NCBI RefSeq assembly: GCF_014195325.1
Contig: NZ_JACIBK010000004.1
Coordinates: 361,320 to 425,319 of the forward strand
Direction: 5' to 3'
Origin: Rhizobium sp. BK650
GTDB lineage: Bacteria; Pseudomonadota; Alphaproteobacteria; Rhizobiales; Rhizobiaceae
DNA: 64,000 bases
Positions 29,324-37,068 of this stretch are shown here, in pieces. Under the pieces are notes generated by a model that saw only the letters and a list, made by a program, of their open reading frames with translations, had not been told where the DNA came from and searched no databases. The position numbers and the translations under genes were made by a program. Position 1 is the first letter of the stretch; each line of letters begins with the position of its first letter.

Positions 29324-30613
29324 TTACCGGTTGCCTTTGCCGCCGAACGTATAGCCCGTTTCGACCGTGCCTTTGCCGAACTTGTCGCGCAGTTTGTCCA
29401 TGGCGGCCTCTGCTGCTGCGCGCCGGCCGGATTGATGGTCGATAAGATCGGGCGGATCGGCGCGGCTGGCATCGCCGAGATCGGTCACGCCGATGCCGAT
29501 CAGCCGGAATTTCGTGCCGTCCGTCTCCTTTTCCAGAAGCTCGATACCCGTTCGGAAGATCTTGTCGGCAAGTTGTGTCGGATCTTCCAGGCGGCGGTTG
29601 CGGGTACGTGATTTGAAATCGGCCGTCTTCATCTTCAGCACGACCGTCTGCCCGGCAATGCCGTTTTTCTTCAGCCTCCAGGAGACTTTTTCCGAGAGAT
29701 TGCGCAGGATCGGCACCAGGTCGTCGTAACGGGCAATATCGTCGAAAAAGGTCGTTTCGGCGGACACACTCTTGGCGGCGTCATTGATATGCACCTCGCG
29801 ATCGTCGATGCCGCGCGACAGGCGGGAAAGCCGTTGGCCGATGCTGCCGTAGCGGCGCATCAGATCGTTCTCCTCCATTCCCTGCAGCTGACCGATCGTG
29901 CGGATACCATCGGCCTCGAGCGTTGCCGCAAAGGCCTTGCCGACACCCCAGATAGTCGTCACCGGTCGCGGCGCCAGGAACTCTACTGCCTCCTCACGTC
30001 CGATGACGGAAAAGCCGCGCGGCTTCTGCAGATCGGAAGCGACCTTGGCGAGGAACTTGCAATAGGAAAGCCCGACCGAAACGGTAATGCCAATCTCCTT
30101 CTCGACGCGGCGGGCAAATTTCGCCAGCGTTCTGGCCGGCGAATCGTGATGCAACCTTTCGGTGCCGCCGAGTTCGAGAAAAGCCTCGTCAATGGAGAGC
30201 GGCTGCACCAGCGGCGTCAGTTCCTGCATCAGCGCGCGCACCTGCCGGCCGACTGCGACATACTTCTCCATATCGGGGCGAATGACGACCGCCTGGGGAC
30301 AGGCTTCCAGCGCTTTGAACATCGGCATGGCCGAGCGAACGCCGTGAATGCGGGCGATGTAGCAGGCGGTCGAGACGACACCACGTTTTCCGCCGCCGAT
30401 AATTACCGGCTTGTCGGCAAGCTCGGGATTGTCGCGTTTCTCCACGGCAGCATAGAACGCGTCGCAATCGATATGTGCAAGCGTCAGCTGATGGAGCTCT
30501 TTGTGACGCACCAGTCGCGGGCTGCCGCAGGCATGGCAGCGGCGCACCTCTCCCTTCTGCTCGGCAAGGCAGTCGCGACAGAAGCCGGGTGTCTTGTCAG
30601 ATGCAGGCGCCAT
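29324..30613 (-). CDS. dinB: DNA polymerase IV with N-terminal four-cysteine motif
   Basis: A 429-residue Y-family translesion polymerase. The catalytic motifs [16 protein letters not shown] and SIDEAFLEL, the [19 protein letters not shown] block, an HhH region ([18 protein letters not shown]) and the little-finger domain are present. A short N-terminal extension carries C12, C15, C26 and C29, a likely zinc ribbon not found in E. coli DinB. The frame is open from 30643, but that start would put the SOS box inside the gene, so the ATG at 30613 ([12 protein letters not shown]) is chosen. Confidence 0.95.
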   Translation of the reverse strand: MAPASDKTPGFCRDCLAEQKGEVRRCHACGSPRLVRHKELHQLTLAHIDCDAFYAAVEKRDNPELADKPVIIGGGKRGVVSTACYIARIHGVRSAMPMFKALEACPQAVVIRPDMEKYVAVGRQVRALMQELTPLVQPLSIDEAFLELGGTERLHHDSPARTLAKFARRVEKEIGITVSVGLSYCKFLAKVASDLQKPRGFSVIGREEAVEFLAPRPVTTIWGVGKAFAATLEADGIRTIGQLQGMEENDLMRRYGSIGQRLSRLSRGIDDREVHINDAAKSVSAETTFFDDIARYDDLVPILRNLSEKVSWRLKKNGIAGQTVVLKMKTADFKSRTRNRRLEDPTQLADKIFRTGIELLEKETDGTKFRLIGIGVTDLGDASRADPPDLIDHQSGRRAAAEAAMDKLRDKFGKGTVETGYTFGGKGNR

Positions 30614-30618
30614 GGCAG

Positions 30619-30634
30619 GAACAAAGGTTGAACA
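30619..30634 (-). promoter_or_regulatory. SOS operator (LexA box) at the dinB start
   Basis: GAACAAAGGTTGAACA matches GAAC-N7-GAACA exactly. It lies six bases upstream of the dinB ATG. Reading the minus strand, a weak promoter (CTTGAG at 30669-30664, N17, GTAATG at 30646-30641) would place the transcription start beside the box. dinB is a classical SOS gene, which supports the call and the choice of start codon. It also lies upstream of the divergent GNAT gene. Confidence 0.8.
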
Positions 30635-30683
30635 TCGCAACATTACGCCCTAAGCTTTTGAGTCTCAAGAGAGGGAGGAACGC

Positions 30684-31277
30684 TTGGCCGTGGATATCGA
30701 TCTCCGCTTCGAACCTGTCACCACCGAGCGCTGGGGCGACTTCGAAAAGCTGTTCGGTCCGCAGGGCGCCTTCTATAATTGCTGGTGCGTGGCACTACGC
30801 CTTCCGCATGCTGTGCGCACGAAGATGCAGCCTTCGGAACGCAAGGCCCATATGCAGAGCCGTATTGCGGCGGGACCGCCGCCGGGCATTCTCTATTATG
30901 TCGAAGGCGAGCCTGTGGCGTGGGTACAGATAGGACCGCGCCACGACGTGCCGCAATTCAATTCGCCCCGAACGGTCTCGCGGCCATTGGAGGAGAGCGA
31001 TGCGCATGATCCCTCGATCTGGGCAGTCAGCTGCTTCTTCTTGTTGCCTAAGCTGCGCGGAAAGGGCCTGAGCCGCAAACTGCTTGGCGGCGCGATCGAT
31101 TACGCTCGCAGCCAGGGCGCAAGGCTATTGGAGGCCTGTCCGATAGATCATGTGAAGCAGTCGAAATCCGTCACGCTATGCATCGGCTCGACGGCAATAT
31201 TCGATACGGCAGGGTTTGAAATGATCGCGCGGCGCAAAGATGGCCGGCCGCTTATGCGGCTGGATTTACACGCTTAA
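30684..31277 (+). CDS. GNAT family N-acetyltransferase
   Basis: A 197-residue protein with the GNAT acetyl-CoA site: WAVSCFFLLPKLRGKGLSRK (motif A, R/Q-x-x-G-x-G/A type), followed by LLGGAIDYARSQGARLLEA. The N-terminal part is unusually rich in Trp, Tyr and Cys (AFYNCWCVAL), as in a subfamily of uncharacterised acetyltransferases. There is no ATG near the 5' end; TTG 30684 follows GAGGGAGGAA closely and is taken as start, with GTG 30690 as alternative. The substrate is unknown. Its last 26 bases overlap the convergent HAD-like gene. Confidence 0.78.
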   Translation: MAVDIDLRFEPVTTERWGDFEKLFGPQGAFYNCWCVALRLPHAVRTKMQPSERKAHMQSRIAAGPPPGILYYVEGEPVAWVQIGPRHDVPQFNSPRTVSRPLEESDAHDPSIWAVSCFFLLPKLRGKGLSRKLLGGAIDYARSQGARLLEACPIDHVKQSKSVTLCIGSTAIFDTAGFEMIARRKDGRPLMRLDLHA

Positions 31278-31932
31278 CAGTGTCTGTCGCAAGATGCTGG
31301 TTGATCAGTTCGGCCGCGTGCATCCAATCTCGCGCCCGCGCAATATCCTCGGCGGCAGAAGGTGCGAAGCGGTGAACGGGCGAATTCGGCATCAGATGGA
31401 TGAGCAGGCATTCTGCAACATGCTCCTTCACCGAATGCAGGTTGCGCGCCATATCATCGATAAAGATGACCGGAAGATCGCGACCGCCATGCAGTGCCTG
31501 CACGATCGGCCCCTTCGGCTGTTCGCTGGCAAGCAGCGGAAAGGTGAGACCGACACTGTCGAGAAGGCGGCGGCGATGAGCGGAAAATTGCGGCGGCATC
31601 GCCGTGAGAAACAGGATATCGGCACTCTTGGACAGGCGTTCGAGCGTCGAAACGACCGGGTCGATAGGCGTCTGCCAGCTTTCCTGGGCTTCGAAGAATT
31701 CCAGGATCAGTTGGCTGACGTGTTGATCCTCGAGCTCAAGCCCGTCGGCGAGCGAGACGACGTTGCCGTGAAGGCGGAAGGAGCGCGGCAGGAATTCATG
31801 GCCAAGGCTCTTGAGGTATAGTTGAAAGGGATCGATGAATTGCAGAACCACATCATCGACATCGCAGACGAGGAGCGGCCTGTCGCTAAGGCGAATATGC
31901 GAGATGTCGAGTTTGGCGTTGCCGCTCACCAT
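31252..31932 (-). CDS. HAD-like hydrolase family protein, function unknown
   Basis: A 226-residue protein whose start resembles a haloacid-dehalogenase fold: LLVCDVDDVVLQFIDP (motif I-like D-x-D), ILFLTAMPPQFSAHRR (motif II-like Thr) and LPVIFIDDMARNLHSVKEH (motif III/IV acidic pair). No substrate can be inferred. The start is ATG 31932 with CCGGAG upstream; a longer frame to 31977 runs into the preceding gene. Its ATG overlaps the stop of the DUF3572 gene by one base (TGATG), so the pair is translationally coupled. Confidence 0.72.
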   Translation of the reverse strand: MVSGNAKLDISHIRLSDRPLLVCDVDDVVLQFIDPFQLYLKSLGHEFLPRSFRLHGNVVSLADGLELEDQHVSQLILEFFEAQESWQTPIDPVVSTLERLSKSADILFLTAMPPQFSAHRRRLLDSVGLTFPLLASEQPKGPIVQALHGGRDLPVIFIDDMARNLHSVKEHVAECLLIHLMPNSPVHRFAPSAAEDIARARDWMHAAELINQHLATDTVKRVNPAA

Positions 31933-32246
31933 CAATATTCTCCGGAATCGAGGCCGGGTGGCGAGAAGTGGCGCCATGCCGCCGTCAGCGCTTCCGGCGT
32001 CGTGCCTGTCGCCTCACAGAAGCCGATCGCCGTCGGCTCATGGTTCATGAGGAAATCCAGCATGCCGGCAAGAAAGCCGGGATCGTTGATGGCATTACGC
32101 ACTTGCCTCGGCTCGACGCCGGTCAGTGCCAGGAAGCGACCGAAGAGATCCGGATCGTTCGCCAGCCAGCCGAGGACGGCGATGGCCGTTTCTTGCGGAT
32201 CGACTGCCGCTGTAAGTTGTTTGGAAGGCTTGAAGTTACTTTGCAT
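31932..32246 (-). CDS. DUF3572 family protein
   Basis: A 104-residue, mostly helical, cytosolic protein matching DUF3572: ETAIAVLGWLANDPDLFGRF, then LALTGVEPRQVRNAINDPGF, then LAGMLDFLMNHEP. The function is unknown. The ATG at 32246 is used. A TTG four codons upstream (32258) has AAAAAGGTAAC closer to it and is a real alternative. It is the first gene of the two-gene unit with the HAD-like gene, and divergent from divK. Confidence 0.75.
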   Translation of the reverse strand: MQSNFKPSKQLTAAVDPQETAIAVLGWLANDPDLFGRFLALTGVEPRQVRNAINDPGFLAGMLDFLMNHEPTAIGFCEATGTTPEALTAAWRHFSPPGLDSGEY

Positions 32247-32379
32247 TGCGGCGGTCAAGTTACCTTTTTTTCAACCAAATACCGGTAGCTTGCACTATCG
32301 GTTTCATGAAGCCATTTGTCAGCTGATGCCTTTATCATGGGACATCTGGCTTCAAGAACGGACGTAGGGACAACTTGTC

Positions 32380-32751
32380 ATGCCCAAACAGGTGATGATA
32401 GTAGAAGATAACGAGCTCAACATGAAGCTCTTTCGCGACCTCATCGAGGCCTCGGGCTATACAACGATCCAGACCCGCAACGGCATGGAAGCGCTTGATC
32501 TTGCGCGCAAACATCGTCCCGATCTTATTCTTATGGATATTCAGCTGCCGGAAGTTTCCGGTCTCGAAGTCACCAAGTGGCTGAAGGAAGACGATGATCT
32601 GCATGTGATACCGGTCATCGCCGTCACCGCCTTTGCTATGAAGGGCGACGAGGAGCGGATCCGACAGGGCGGCTGCGAGGCCTATGTCTCCAAGCCGATC
32701 TCCGTTCCGAAATTCATTGAGACGATCAAGACTTATCTGGGCGACGCCTGA
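32380..32751 (+). CDS. divK: cell-cycle response regulator DivK
   Basis: A 123-residue stand-alone receiver domain. The acidic pocket (VEDNELN), the phospho-acceptor in [10 protein letters not shown], Thr in AVTAFAM and Lys in YVSKPIS are all present. In alphaproteobacteria DivK is phosphorylated by PleC/DivJ-type kinases and tunes CtrA through the DivL-CckA pathway. The immediate neighbour pleD, 17 bases downstream, is the usual alphaproteobacterial arrangement. I saw no TTAA-N7-TTAA CtrA site in the 133-base upstream gap. Confidence 0.95.
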   Translation: MPKQVMIVEDNELNMKLFRDLIEASGYTTIQTRNGMEALDLARKHRPDLILMDIQLPEVSGLEVTKWLKEDDDLHVIPVIAVTAFAMKGDEERIRQGGCEAYVSKPISVPKFIETIKTYLGDA

Positions 32752-32768
32752 GGCATCGGAAGAGATTC

Positions 32769-34142
32769 ATGACTGCGCGAATACTGGTTGTTGATGATAT
32801 TCCGGCAAATGTGAAACTGCTCGAAGCGCGGCTGCTGGCCGAATATTTCGACGTGCTGACCGCCGCCGACGGCCACGAGGCACTGGCGATCTGCGATCGT
32901 AACCAGGTCGATCTCATCCTGCTCGACATCATGATGCCCGGCATCGACGGCTTCGAAGTTTGCGAGCGGTTGAAGGCCAACCCCAAAACTTCCCATATTC
33001 CCGTCGTCATGGTTACCGCGCTCGACCAGGCGTCCGACCGCGTGCGTGGCCTGAAGGCCGGTGCGGACGATTTTCTGACCAAACCAGTCAACGACCTGCA
33101 GCTCATCTCCCGCGTAAAAAGCCTGCTGCGCCTGAAGACGTTGAGCGACGAACTGCGCGTGCGCGCCGAGACGGCTCAAACGATAGGCATCGATGAGCTG
33201 ATACGCGCCGGCGATGGACGCCTCGATGAGGCGGGACAGATATTGTTGGTCGACAGCCGCGCCAACTCGCAGGAACGCATCATCAAGACGTTGAAGCCTG
33301 TCGCCGATGTGATCGCCATTTCCGATCCGCAGGCTGCCCTTTTTGAAGCGGCCGAGAGCGCCTTCGAACTCGTTATTGTCAACACCAATTTCGATGATTA
33401 TGACCCGTTGCGGCTCTGCTCGCAGTTTCGTTCGCTGGAACGGACTCGTTTCCTGCCGATCCTGATCATCACGGAGCAGGGTGCCGACGATATGGTCATC
33501 CGCGCGCTCGATCTTGGCGTCAATGACTATATCGTTCGCCCCGTCGATCCGAATGAGCTCGTTGCCCGCAGCCTGACGCAGATCCGCCGCAAGCGCTATA
33601 ATGATCGCCTGCGCGCCAGCGTCAAGCAGACGATTGAGCTTGCTGTCACGGATCCACTGACCGGCCTCAGCAATCGCCGTTACCTCGATAACCATCTCAA
33701 TGTGCTCTTCAGTCGCTCGATGGCCCGCGGCCGGCCGCTCTCGGTACTGATCGCCGATATCGACCGGTTCAAGCAGGTCAACGATACCTATGGCCATGAT
33801 GGCGGCGACCAGGTGCTGAAGGAGTTTGCAAACCGGATACGATCGACCGTCCGCGGGGCTGATCTCGCCTGCCGTTACGGCGGGGAGGAATTTGTCGTCG
33901 TCATGCCGGACACCTCGCCTGAAGTTGCGGCGGCCGTTGCCGAGCGCCTGCGGGCGGCTATCGAAAACACGCCCTTCCTGCTGAAGTTGTCGGGCGAAAC
34001 GCTGAATATTACGGCCTCTTTCGGCATATCCTCGCGTATCGCCTCGGTCATAACGCCCGATCAGTTGATGAGACAGGCAGACCTCGCGCTTTATGAGGCG
34101 AAAAACACCGGGCGCAACCGTGTCGTGGCCTCAGCCGCCTGA
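32769..34142 (+). CDS. pleD: diguanylate cyclase response regulator PleD
   Basis: A 457-residue protein with two receiver domains and a GGDEF domain that makes cyclic-di-GMP. Receiver 1 is intact (VDDIPANV, LILLDIMMPG, FLTKPVND). Receiver 2 (about residues 155-280) is degenerate: the acceptor position reads VIVNTNFDD with Asn. The active site is GGEEF, and the product-inhibition site is RGAD five residues before it. It is probably transcribed with divK. The structured RNA downstream lies before rpmG. Confidence 0.95.
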   Translation: MTARILVVDDIPANVKLLEARLLAEYFDVLTAADGHEALAICDRNQVDLILLDIMMPGIDGFEVCERLKANPKTSHIPVVMVTALDQASDRVRGLKAGADDFLTKPVNDLQLISRVKSLLRLKTLSDELRVRAETAQTIGIDELIRAGDGRLDEAGQILLVDSRANSQERIIKTLKPVADVIAISDPQAALFEAAESAFELVIVNTNFDDYDPLRLCSQFRSLERTRFLPILIITEQGADDMVIRALDLGVNDYIVRPVDPNELVARSLTQIRRKRYNDRLRASVKQTIELAVTDPLTGLSNRRYLDNHLNVLFSRSMARGRPLSVLIADIDRFKQVNDTYGHDGGDQVLKEFANRIRSTVRGADLACRYGGEEFVVVMPDTSPEVAAAVAERLRAAIENTPFLLKLSGETLNITASFGISSRIASVITPDQLMRQADLALYEAKNTGRNRVVASAA

Positions 34143-34433
34143 CGATAGAATGTTCCGTAATGCGTCGCGTTCGTTGGGTTATCCACTGGGAAGAACCGGA
34201 CCTTGCGAAGGTTTAATATGGGCAGCTGCAACGACGGCGGTGGATTGTCAATCCGAGCCCAAGAATGGACTTTAAAGCGCATTTCTTCTGACAACACGTA
34301 TCGCCTTCTCTCGAAGGCTGGAGGCGGAGAGTGAAGAAAGAAGAGCGGACTATAGGTGCATCCCGAGCTGTTTATCCGCGCAAATGGTATTTCGGAAAAT
34401 GTAATGCCGGAGCCTTACGTAGCGGAAGGAGCG
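34143..34433. other. intergenic stretch after pleD with no clear feature
   Basis: About 290 bases. I found no gene, terminator or recognisable promoter; there is no T-run hairpin right after pleD, so divK-pleD transcripts may continue towards the structured RNA. Confidence 0.4.
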
Positions 34434-34541
34434 ATGATATTATTGCAATCTATTTATGAAATGCTTGGTTTGATCAAATATTGTCCGCTTGGTAAAACAG
34501 AATTGGCTGCTTCTTCATATGTGCCAAAACTGGACTTTTAA
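34434..34541 (+). CDS. possible 35-residue small protein, A/T-rich, unknown
   Basis: ATG 34434 is preceded by GGAAGGA (34424-34430), a strong ribosome site, and opens a 35-codon frame (MILLQSIYEMLGLIKY ... LDF). The same frame can be extended to 34356 without a ribosome site. Base composition is clearly more A/T-rich than the neighbouring genes. The N-terminal 16 residues could form an amphipathic or membrane helix. The ribosome site is the main support; it could be chance. Confidence 0.35.
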   Translation: MILLQSIYEMLGLIKYCPLGKTELAASSYVPKLDF

Positions 34542-34630
34542 CCATAGAATCATGCCTTGAAATCTCACCATTAAGAATTTGTTGATTTTCTTTCATTTTT
34601 GCGCAAATTATCGGCTCAGAAGATAAAAAC

Positions 34631-34808
34631 GCTCCCGTGGAGGAGCCATCGATACCCCATGATGCTCAGGTCCGCCGCATCTCCTGGGTCGTGGGGTCGG
34701 TCGGCTGGTACGCAACTTCAAACGGTTCCTCGTGCCGTTTTGCATGCTGGCCGACCCCCATTTCGTAAAAACGCCGTCACTTCCCGAAGATGGAAGGGCG
34801 GCGTTTTT
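34631..34808 (+). ncRNA. ecpR1: structured small RNA between pleD and rpmG, candidate EcpR1 homologue
   Basis: Five stems follow each other: GCTCC/GGAGC (34631-34646), GATGC/GCATC (34661-34681), GGGGTCGG/CCGACCCC (34693-34700 with 34751-34758), within it AAACGG/CCGTTT (34720-34740), and a terminator at 34767-34808. The nine-base loop at 34726-34734 is TTCCTCGTG, complementary to Shine-Dalgarno sequences. Position and structure agree with the Rhizobiaceae sRNA EcpR1, which I recall as encoded next to pleD and as repressing cell-cycle mRNAs such as dnaA and gcrA. The mature RNA is probably only the 3' 100-115 bases. Its 5' end and promoter are not evident. Confidence 0.6.
34767..34808 (+). terminator. 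Rho-independent terminator of the pleD-rpmG small RNA
   Basis: AAAAACGCCG (34767-34776) pairs with CGGCGTTTTT (34799-34808); the inner CTTCC/GGAAG helix closes a seven-base loop. The stem ends in five T. Confidence 0.85.
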
Positions 34809-34851
34809 CTTGTTTGCGCTAACATCGTTCTCAGGCGAACCGGCATAAACA

Positions 34852-34882
34852 AAAAGCGCGCAACCCGACGGTGCGCGCTTTT
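34852..34882 (-). terminator. Rho-independent terminator of rpmG
   Basis: AAAAGCGCGCA (34852-34862) and TGCGCGCTTTT (34872-34882) form an 11-bp stem 22 bases beyond the rpmG stop. On the minus strand it ends in five T. It faces the small-RNA terminator, so the two converging units are insulated from each other. Confidence 0.85.
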
Positions 34883-34903
34883 GAAAAACGTCAGATCAGG
34901 TAA

Positions 34904-35071
34904 TTACTTGATCTTGGTTTCCTTGAACTCGACGTGCTTCTTAGCAATCGGGTCGTACTTGGTCTTCGTCATCTTGTCCGTCATTGTACGGCTGTTCTTC
35001 GTCGTGACGTAGAAGAAACCGGTGTCGGCCGTCGACAGAAGCTTGATCTTGATAGTGGTAGCCTTGGCCAT
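34904..35071 (-). CDS. rpmG: 50S ribosomal protein L33
   Basis: A 55-residue L33 ([20 protein letters not shown], ending [10 protein letters not shown]), a component of the large subunit near the E site. It is the cysteine-free form, so it does not bind zinc. The frame extends upstream to 35167, but Met at 35071 is the family start. It has its own promoter (35140-35168), leader hairpin (35099-35126) and terminator. Confidence 0.97.
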   Translation of the reverse strand: MAKATTIKIKLLSTADTGFFYVTTKNSRTMTDKMTKTKYDPIAKKHVEFKETKIK

Positions 35072-35098
35072 GGTCGTCCTGCCTTTAAGAAAATGAAA

Positions 35099-35126
35099 GC
35101 CGTGGAAGCCGGATAGGCTCCACGGC
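35099..35126 (-). promoter_or_regulatory. hairpin in the rpmG leader
   Basis: GCCGTGGA (35099-35106) pairs with TCCACGGC (35119-35126), extended by GCC/GGC around one bulged A, with a five-base loop. It lies wholly in the short rpmG leader (about 60 bases), 28 bases before the ATG. It could be a stabilising 5' stem or a feedback site. Confidence 0.5.
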
Positions 35127-35139
35127 AAATTCTGGCGCG

Positions 35140-35168
35140 AAACTACGAATCCCGCCCGAAAAGTCAAG
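35140..35168 (-). promoter_or_regulatory. sigma-70-type promoter of rpmG
   Basis: On the minus strand CTTGAC (35168-35163), a 17-base spacer and TAGTTT (35145-35140) form a good rhizobial promoter. The -35 element overlaps the stop of the upstream MFS gene by a few bases. Confidence 0.65.
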
Positions 35169-36348
35169 CCCGCTTTCCGAGGAAAAGCAGCCTTATGCCG
35201 GCAAGCAGGACATAAAGCCCGAAGAAACCGGCAATTGCCCAGGCAAAACCGTTGTTTCCGGCAACGTCTATGGCCGCTCCGATCACTTGTGGGCCTGCAA
35301 CAGTGCCGACTGCATAACAGAAAACGAACGCCGCATTTGCCGCCGCAAGGTCCGAACCTGTCAGACGGGAGCCGAGATGGCTGAGTCCAACCGTGTAGAG
35401 GCCGGAGACACAGCCACCCCAGAAAAGCAGGATGCCAGCCATGAGAAGCCAGTTGTTGACGAGGACCGGCAACATCATCGTGCCAACGAACCCGGTCAGC
35501 GCCATCAGAACCAGCAGAGGGCGCTTGTCTCTGATGCGGTCGGAAAGCAGGCCGAGCGGGATTTGGAAGATGACGTTGCCGACACCCATCATGGTGAGCA
35601 GCAGAGCGGCCTGCGATTCGGTAAAGTGAGCGCGAACGGCAAAGATCGGAAAGAGCGACAGACCGCCGGCTTCGACCGCGCCGAAGATGAAAACAGCAGC
35701 CGTTGCAGTTGGCACCAGGAAGACGTAGCGCATGAAATGCAGTTCGGGCTTCTCGTCCAGAACAGGGCTTTCGTAGCGGGCGATGAAGATCGGAATGGCA
35801 GCGAGAAGGATCGCGCCGGCGCCGACCAGGAAGGGCAGGATGCCGTCACTGCCGAGCAACGAAAAGATCAGCGGTCCCGCAGCAAAACCGATCGATAAGA
35901 CCGTGGCATAGATGCCGAGCACGAATCCGCGCTTGGAAGGCGGCGAGGCTGCATTGATCCAGAATTCCGATAGGATGAAGAGCGTGGTCGTGGCGCCATG
36001 GAAGGCGAAGCGCAGCGGGAACCACATCCAGAAGTCCTGCGCATAGTAAAAACCGAGTGCGCTAAGCGCCGAAATCAACACCGCCCACATCATGGTCGGT
36101 GCGACGCCGTATTTATGGGCAAGCTTGGTGGTGATCGGCGCTGCCGCCATCGCTGCTATACCGGCCATCGCGGTGTTGAGGCCGATGAGCGTGGAGGAAA
36201 TGCCACGCTTTTCGAGAATGATGCTGAGGAGAGGCAGCCCCAGGCCGATTGCTATACCGACCGCGGAAATGGAAGAGACGGCTGCCACCAGAGAAGGCCA
36301 ATGGATTTCCTCGACATCGCCCGGTGTGCCGTTCCTCGGCTGAGACAT
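35164..36348 (-). CDS. MFS transporter (YcaD-like)
   Basis: A 394-residue major facilitator protein with about twelve hydrophobic helices. The loop 2-3 region reads [12 protein letters not shown] and the second-half repeat reads [17 protein letters not shown], the MFS signature (G-x-x-x-D-R). The overall pattern, including [20 protein letters not shown], fits the YcaD subgroup of unknown substrate. The ATG at 36348 follows AAGGAT. A perfect 15-bp palindrome lies 24-38 bases upstream of the start. Confidence 0.85.
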   Translation of the reverse strand: MSQPRNGTPGDVEEIHWPSLVAAVSSISAVGIAIGLGLPLLSIILEKRGISSTLIGLNTAMAGIAAMAAAPITTKLAHKYGVAPTMMWAVLISALSALGFYYAQDFWMWFPLRFAFHGATTTLFILSEFWINAASPPSKRGFVLGIYATVLSIGFAAGPLIFSLLGSDGILPFLVGAGAILLAAIPIFIARYESPVLDEKPELHFMRYVFLVPTATAAVFIFGAVEAGGLSLFPIFAVRAHFTESQAALLLTMMGVGNVIFQIPLGLLSDRIRDKRPLLVLMALTGFVGTMMLPVLVNNWLLMAGILLFWGGCVSGLYTVGLSHLGSRLTGSDLAAANAAFVFCYAVGTVAGPQVIGAAIDVAGNNGFAWAIAGFFGLYVLLAGIRLLFLGKRA

Positions 36349-36371
36349 TTATCCATCCTTAGAGAAGTATG

Positions 36372-36386
36372 CGGACGAATCGTCCG
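36372..36386. promoter_or_regulatory. palindrome in the leader of the MFS gene, candidate operator
   Basis: CGGACGA-A-TCGTCCG is a perfect 7+1+7 dyad starting 24 bases upstream of the MFS start. One-base centre and position fit a transcription-factor site; an mRNA stem would need a larger loop. The rest of the gap 36349-36597 shows nothing I can support. Confidence 0.4.
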
Positions 36387-36597
36387 TCTGGTGCCACATA
36401 AAAAGACATAGGCATGCCAAATCCAAGTGACGGTAGGGTTTCATAATATTCTGACATTCGCCGACGAGTTCTTCAGTGTAGGCCTTTCTCGCACAAGAAA
36501 TAATTGCCGCGGCAGTCTGCTGCCGATAGTCGGCTACAGGCCATCGCGGTCTGGCCGCTGCCACTACACGCGAAATATGTCTGTAAGGTGAAGGTGC

Positions 36598-37050
36598 TCA
36601 AGCTTGCCGGCCGGATGCGTCGTAATCATCGGGTTCGTCATCGTTACCGCCGAAACCGTGCATCTTCAAAGCCCATTGCAGGCCTATGACGCCGCCCTTG
36701 ATCGGCTGGATCGAGACGAGTGCGGTGATGATGGTAATCGGCGCCCAGATGGCGAGATGCACCCAGACGGGCAGTACGAAGGCCATGTCGGTCAGCATGA
36801 AGCCGCCAACGACGACGTGGCCGAGCACGAGGATAACGAGATAGGGCGGCAGATCGTCAGCACGATGGTGGTACATCGCCTCGCCGCAGGCGGCGCAATG
36901 GTCGACGGGTTTGAGAAAGGCGCGAAACAGCTTGCCGCTGCCGCAGGCCGGGCAGCGGTTCAGCATGCCGCGCATGATGGAGCGTCCGAGGGGGCGCTCG
37001 ACATCGGGCGTATCCCCGTAGCTGACCACCTCGTTTGTCGGTGTGCTCAT
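36598..37050 (-). CDS. DUF983 family membrane protein
   Basis: A 150-residue protein with an N-terminal zinc-ribbon-like pair (NRCPACGSGKLFRAFL and DHCAACGEAMYHH) followed by two transmembrane helices (about residues 68-90 and 95-112) and an acidic tail. This is the DUF983 pattern. The function is unknown. It lies 18 bases after RNase R on the same strand and is probably cotranscribed with rnr and topA. Confidence 0.88.
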   Translation of the reverse strand: MSTPTNEVVSYGDTPDVERPLGRSIMRGMLNRCPACGSGKLFRAFLKPVDHCAACGEAMYHHRADDLPPYLVILVLGHVVVGGFMLTDMAFVLPVWVHLAIWAPITIITALVSIQPIKGGVIGLQWALKMHGFGGNDDEPDDYDASGRQA

Positions 37051-37068
37051 AAGTCTTCCTTTCCGGAA

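Noticed and set aside
34827..34840. GTTCTCAGGCGAAC as a third SOS box.
   Set aside because: The half-sites are inverted (GTTC/GAAC) and spaced six bases; the LexA operator here is a direct repeat with seven bases between.
34599..35012. A 137-codon plus-strand frame after pleD.
   Set aside because: It runs through the structured RNA, two terminators and the antisense of rpmG; not a plausible protein.
36349..36564. A 71-codon minus-strand frame ending directly before the MFS start.
   Set aside because: GTG start without ribosome site and no recognisable features; it may simply be open by chance.
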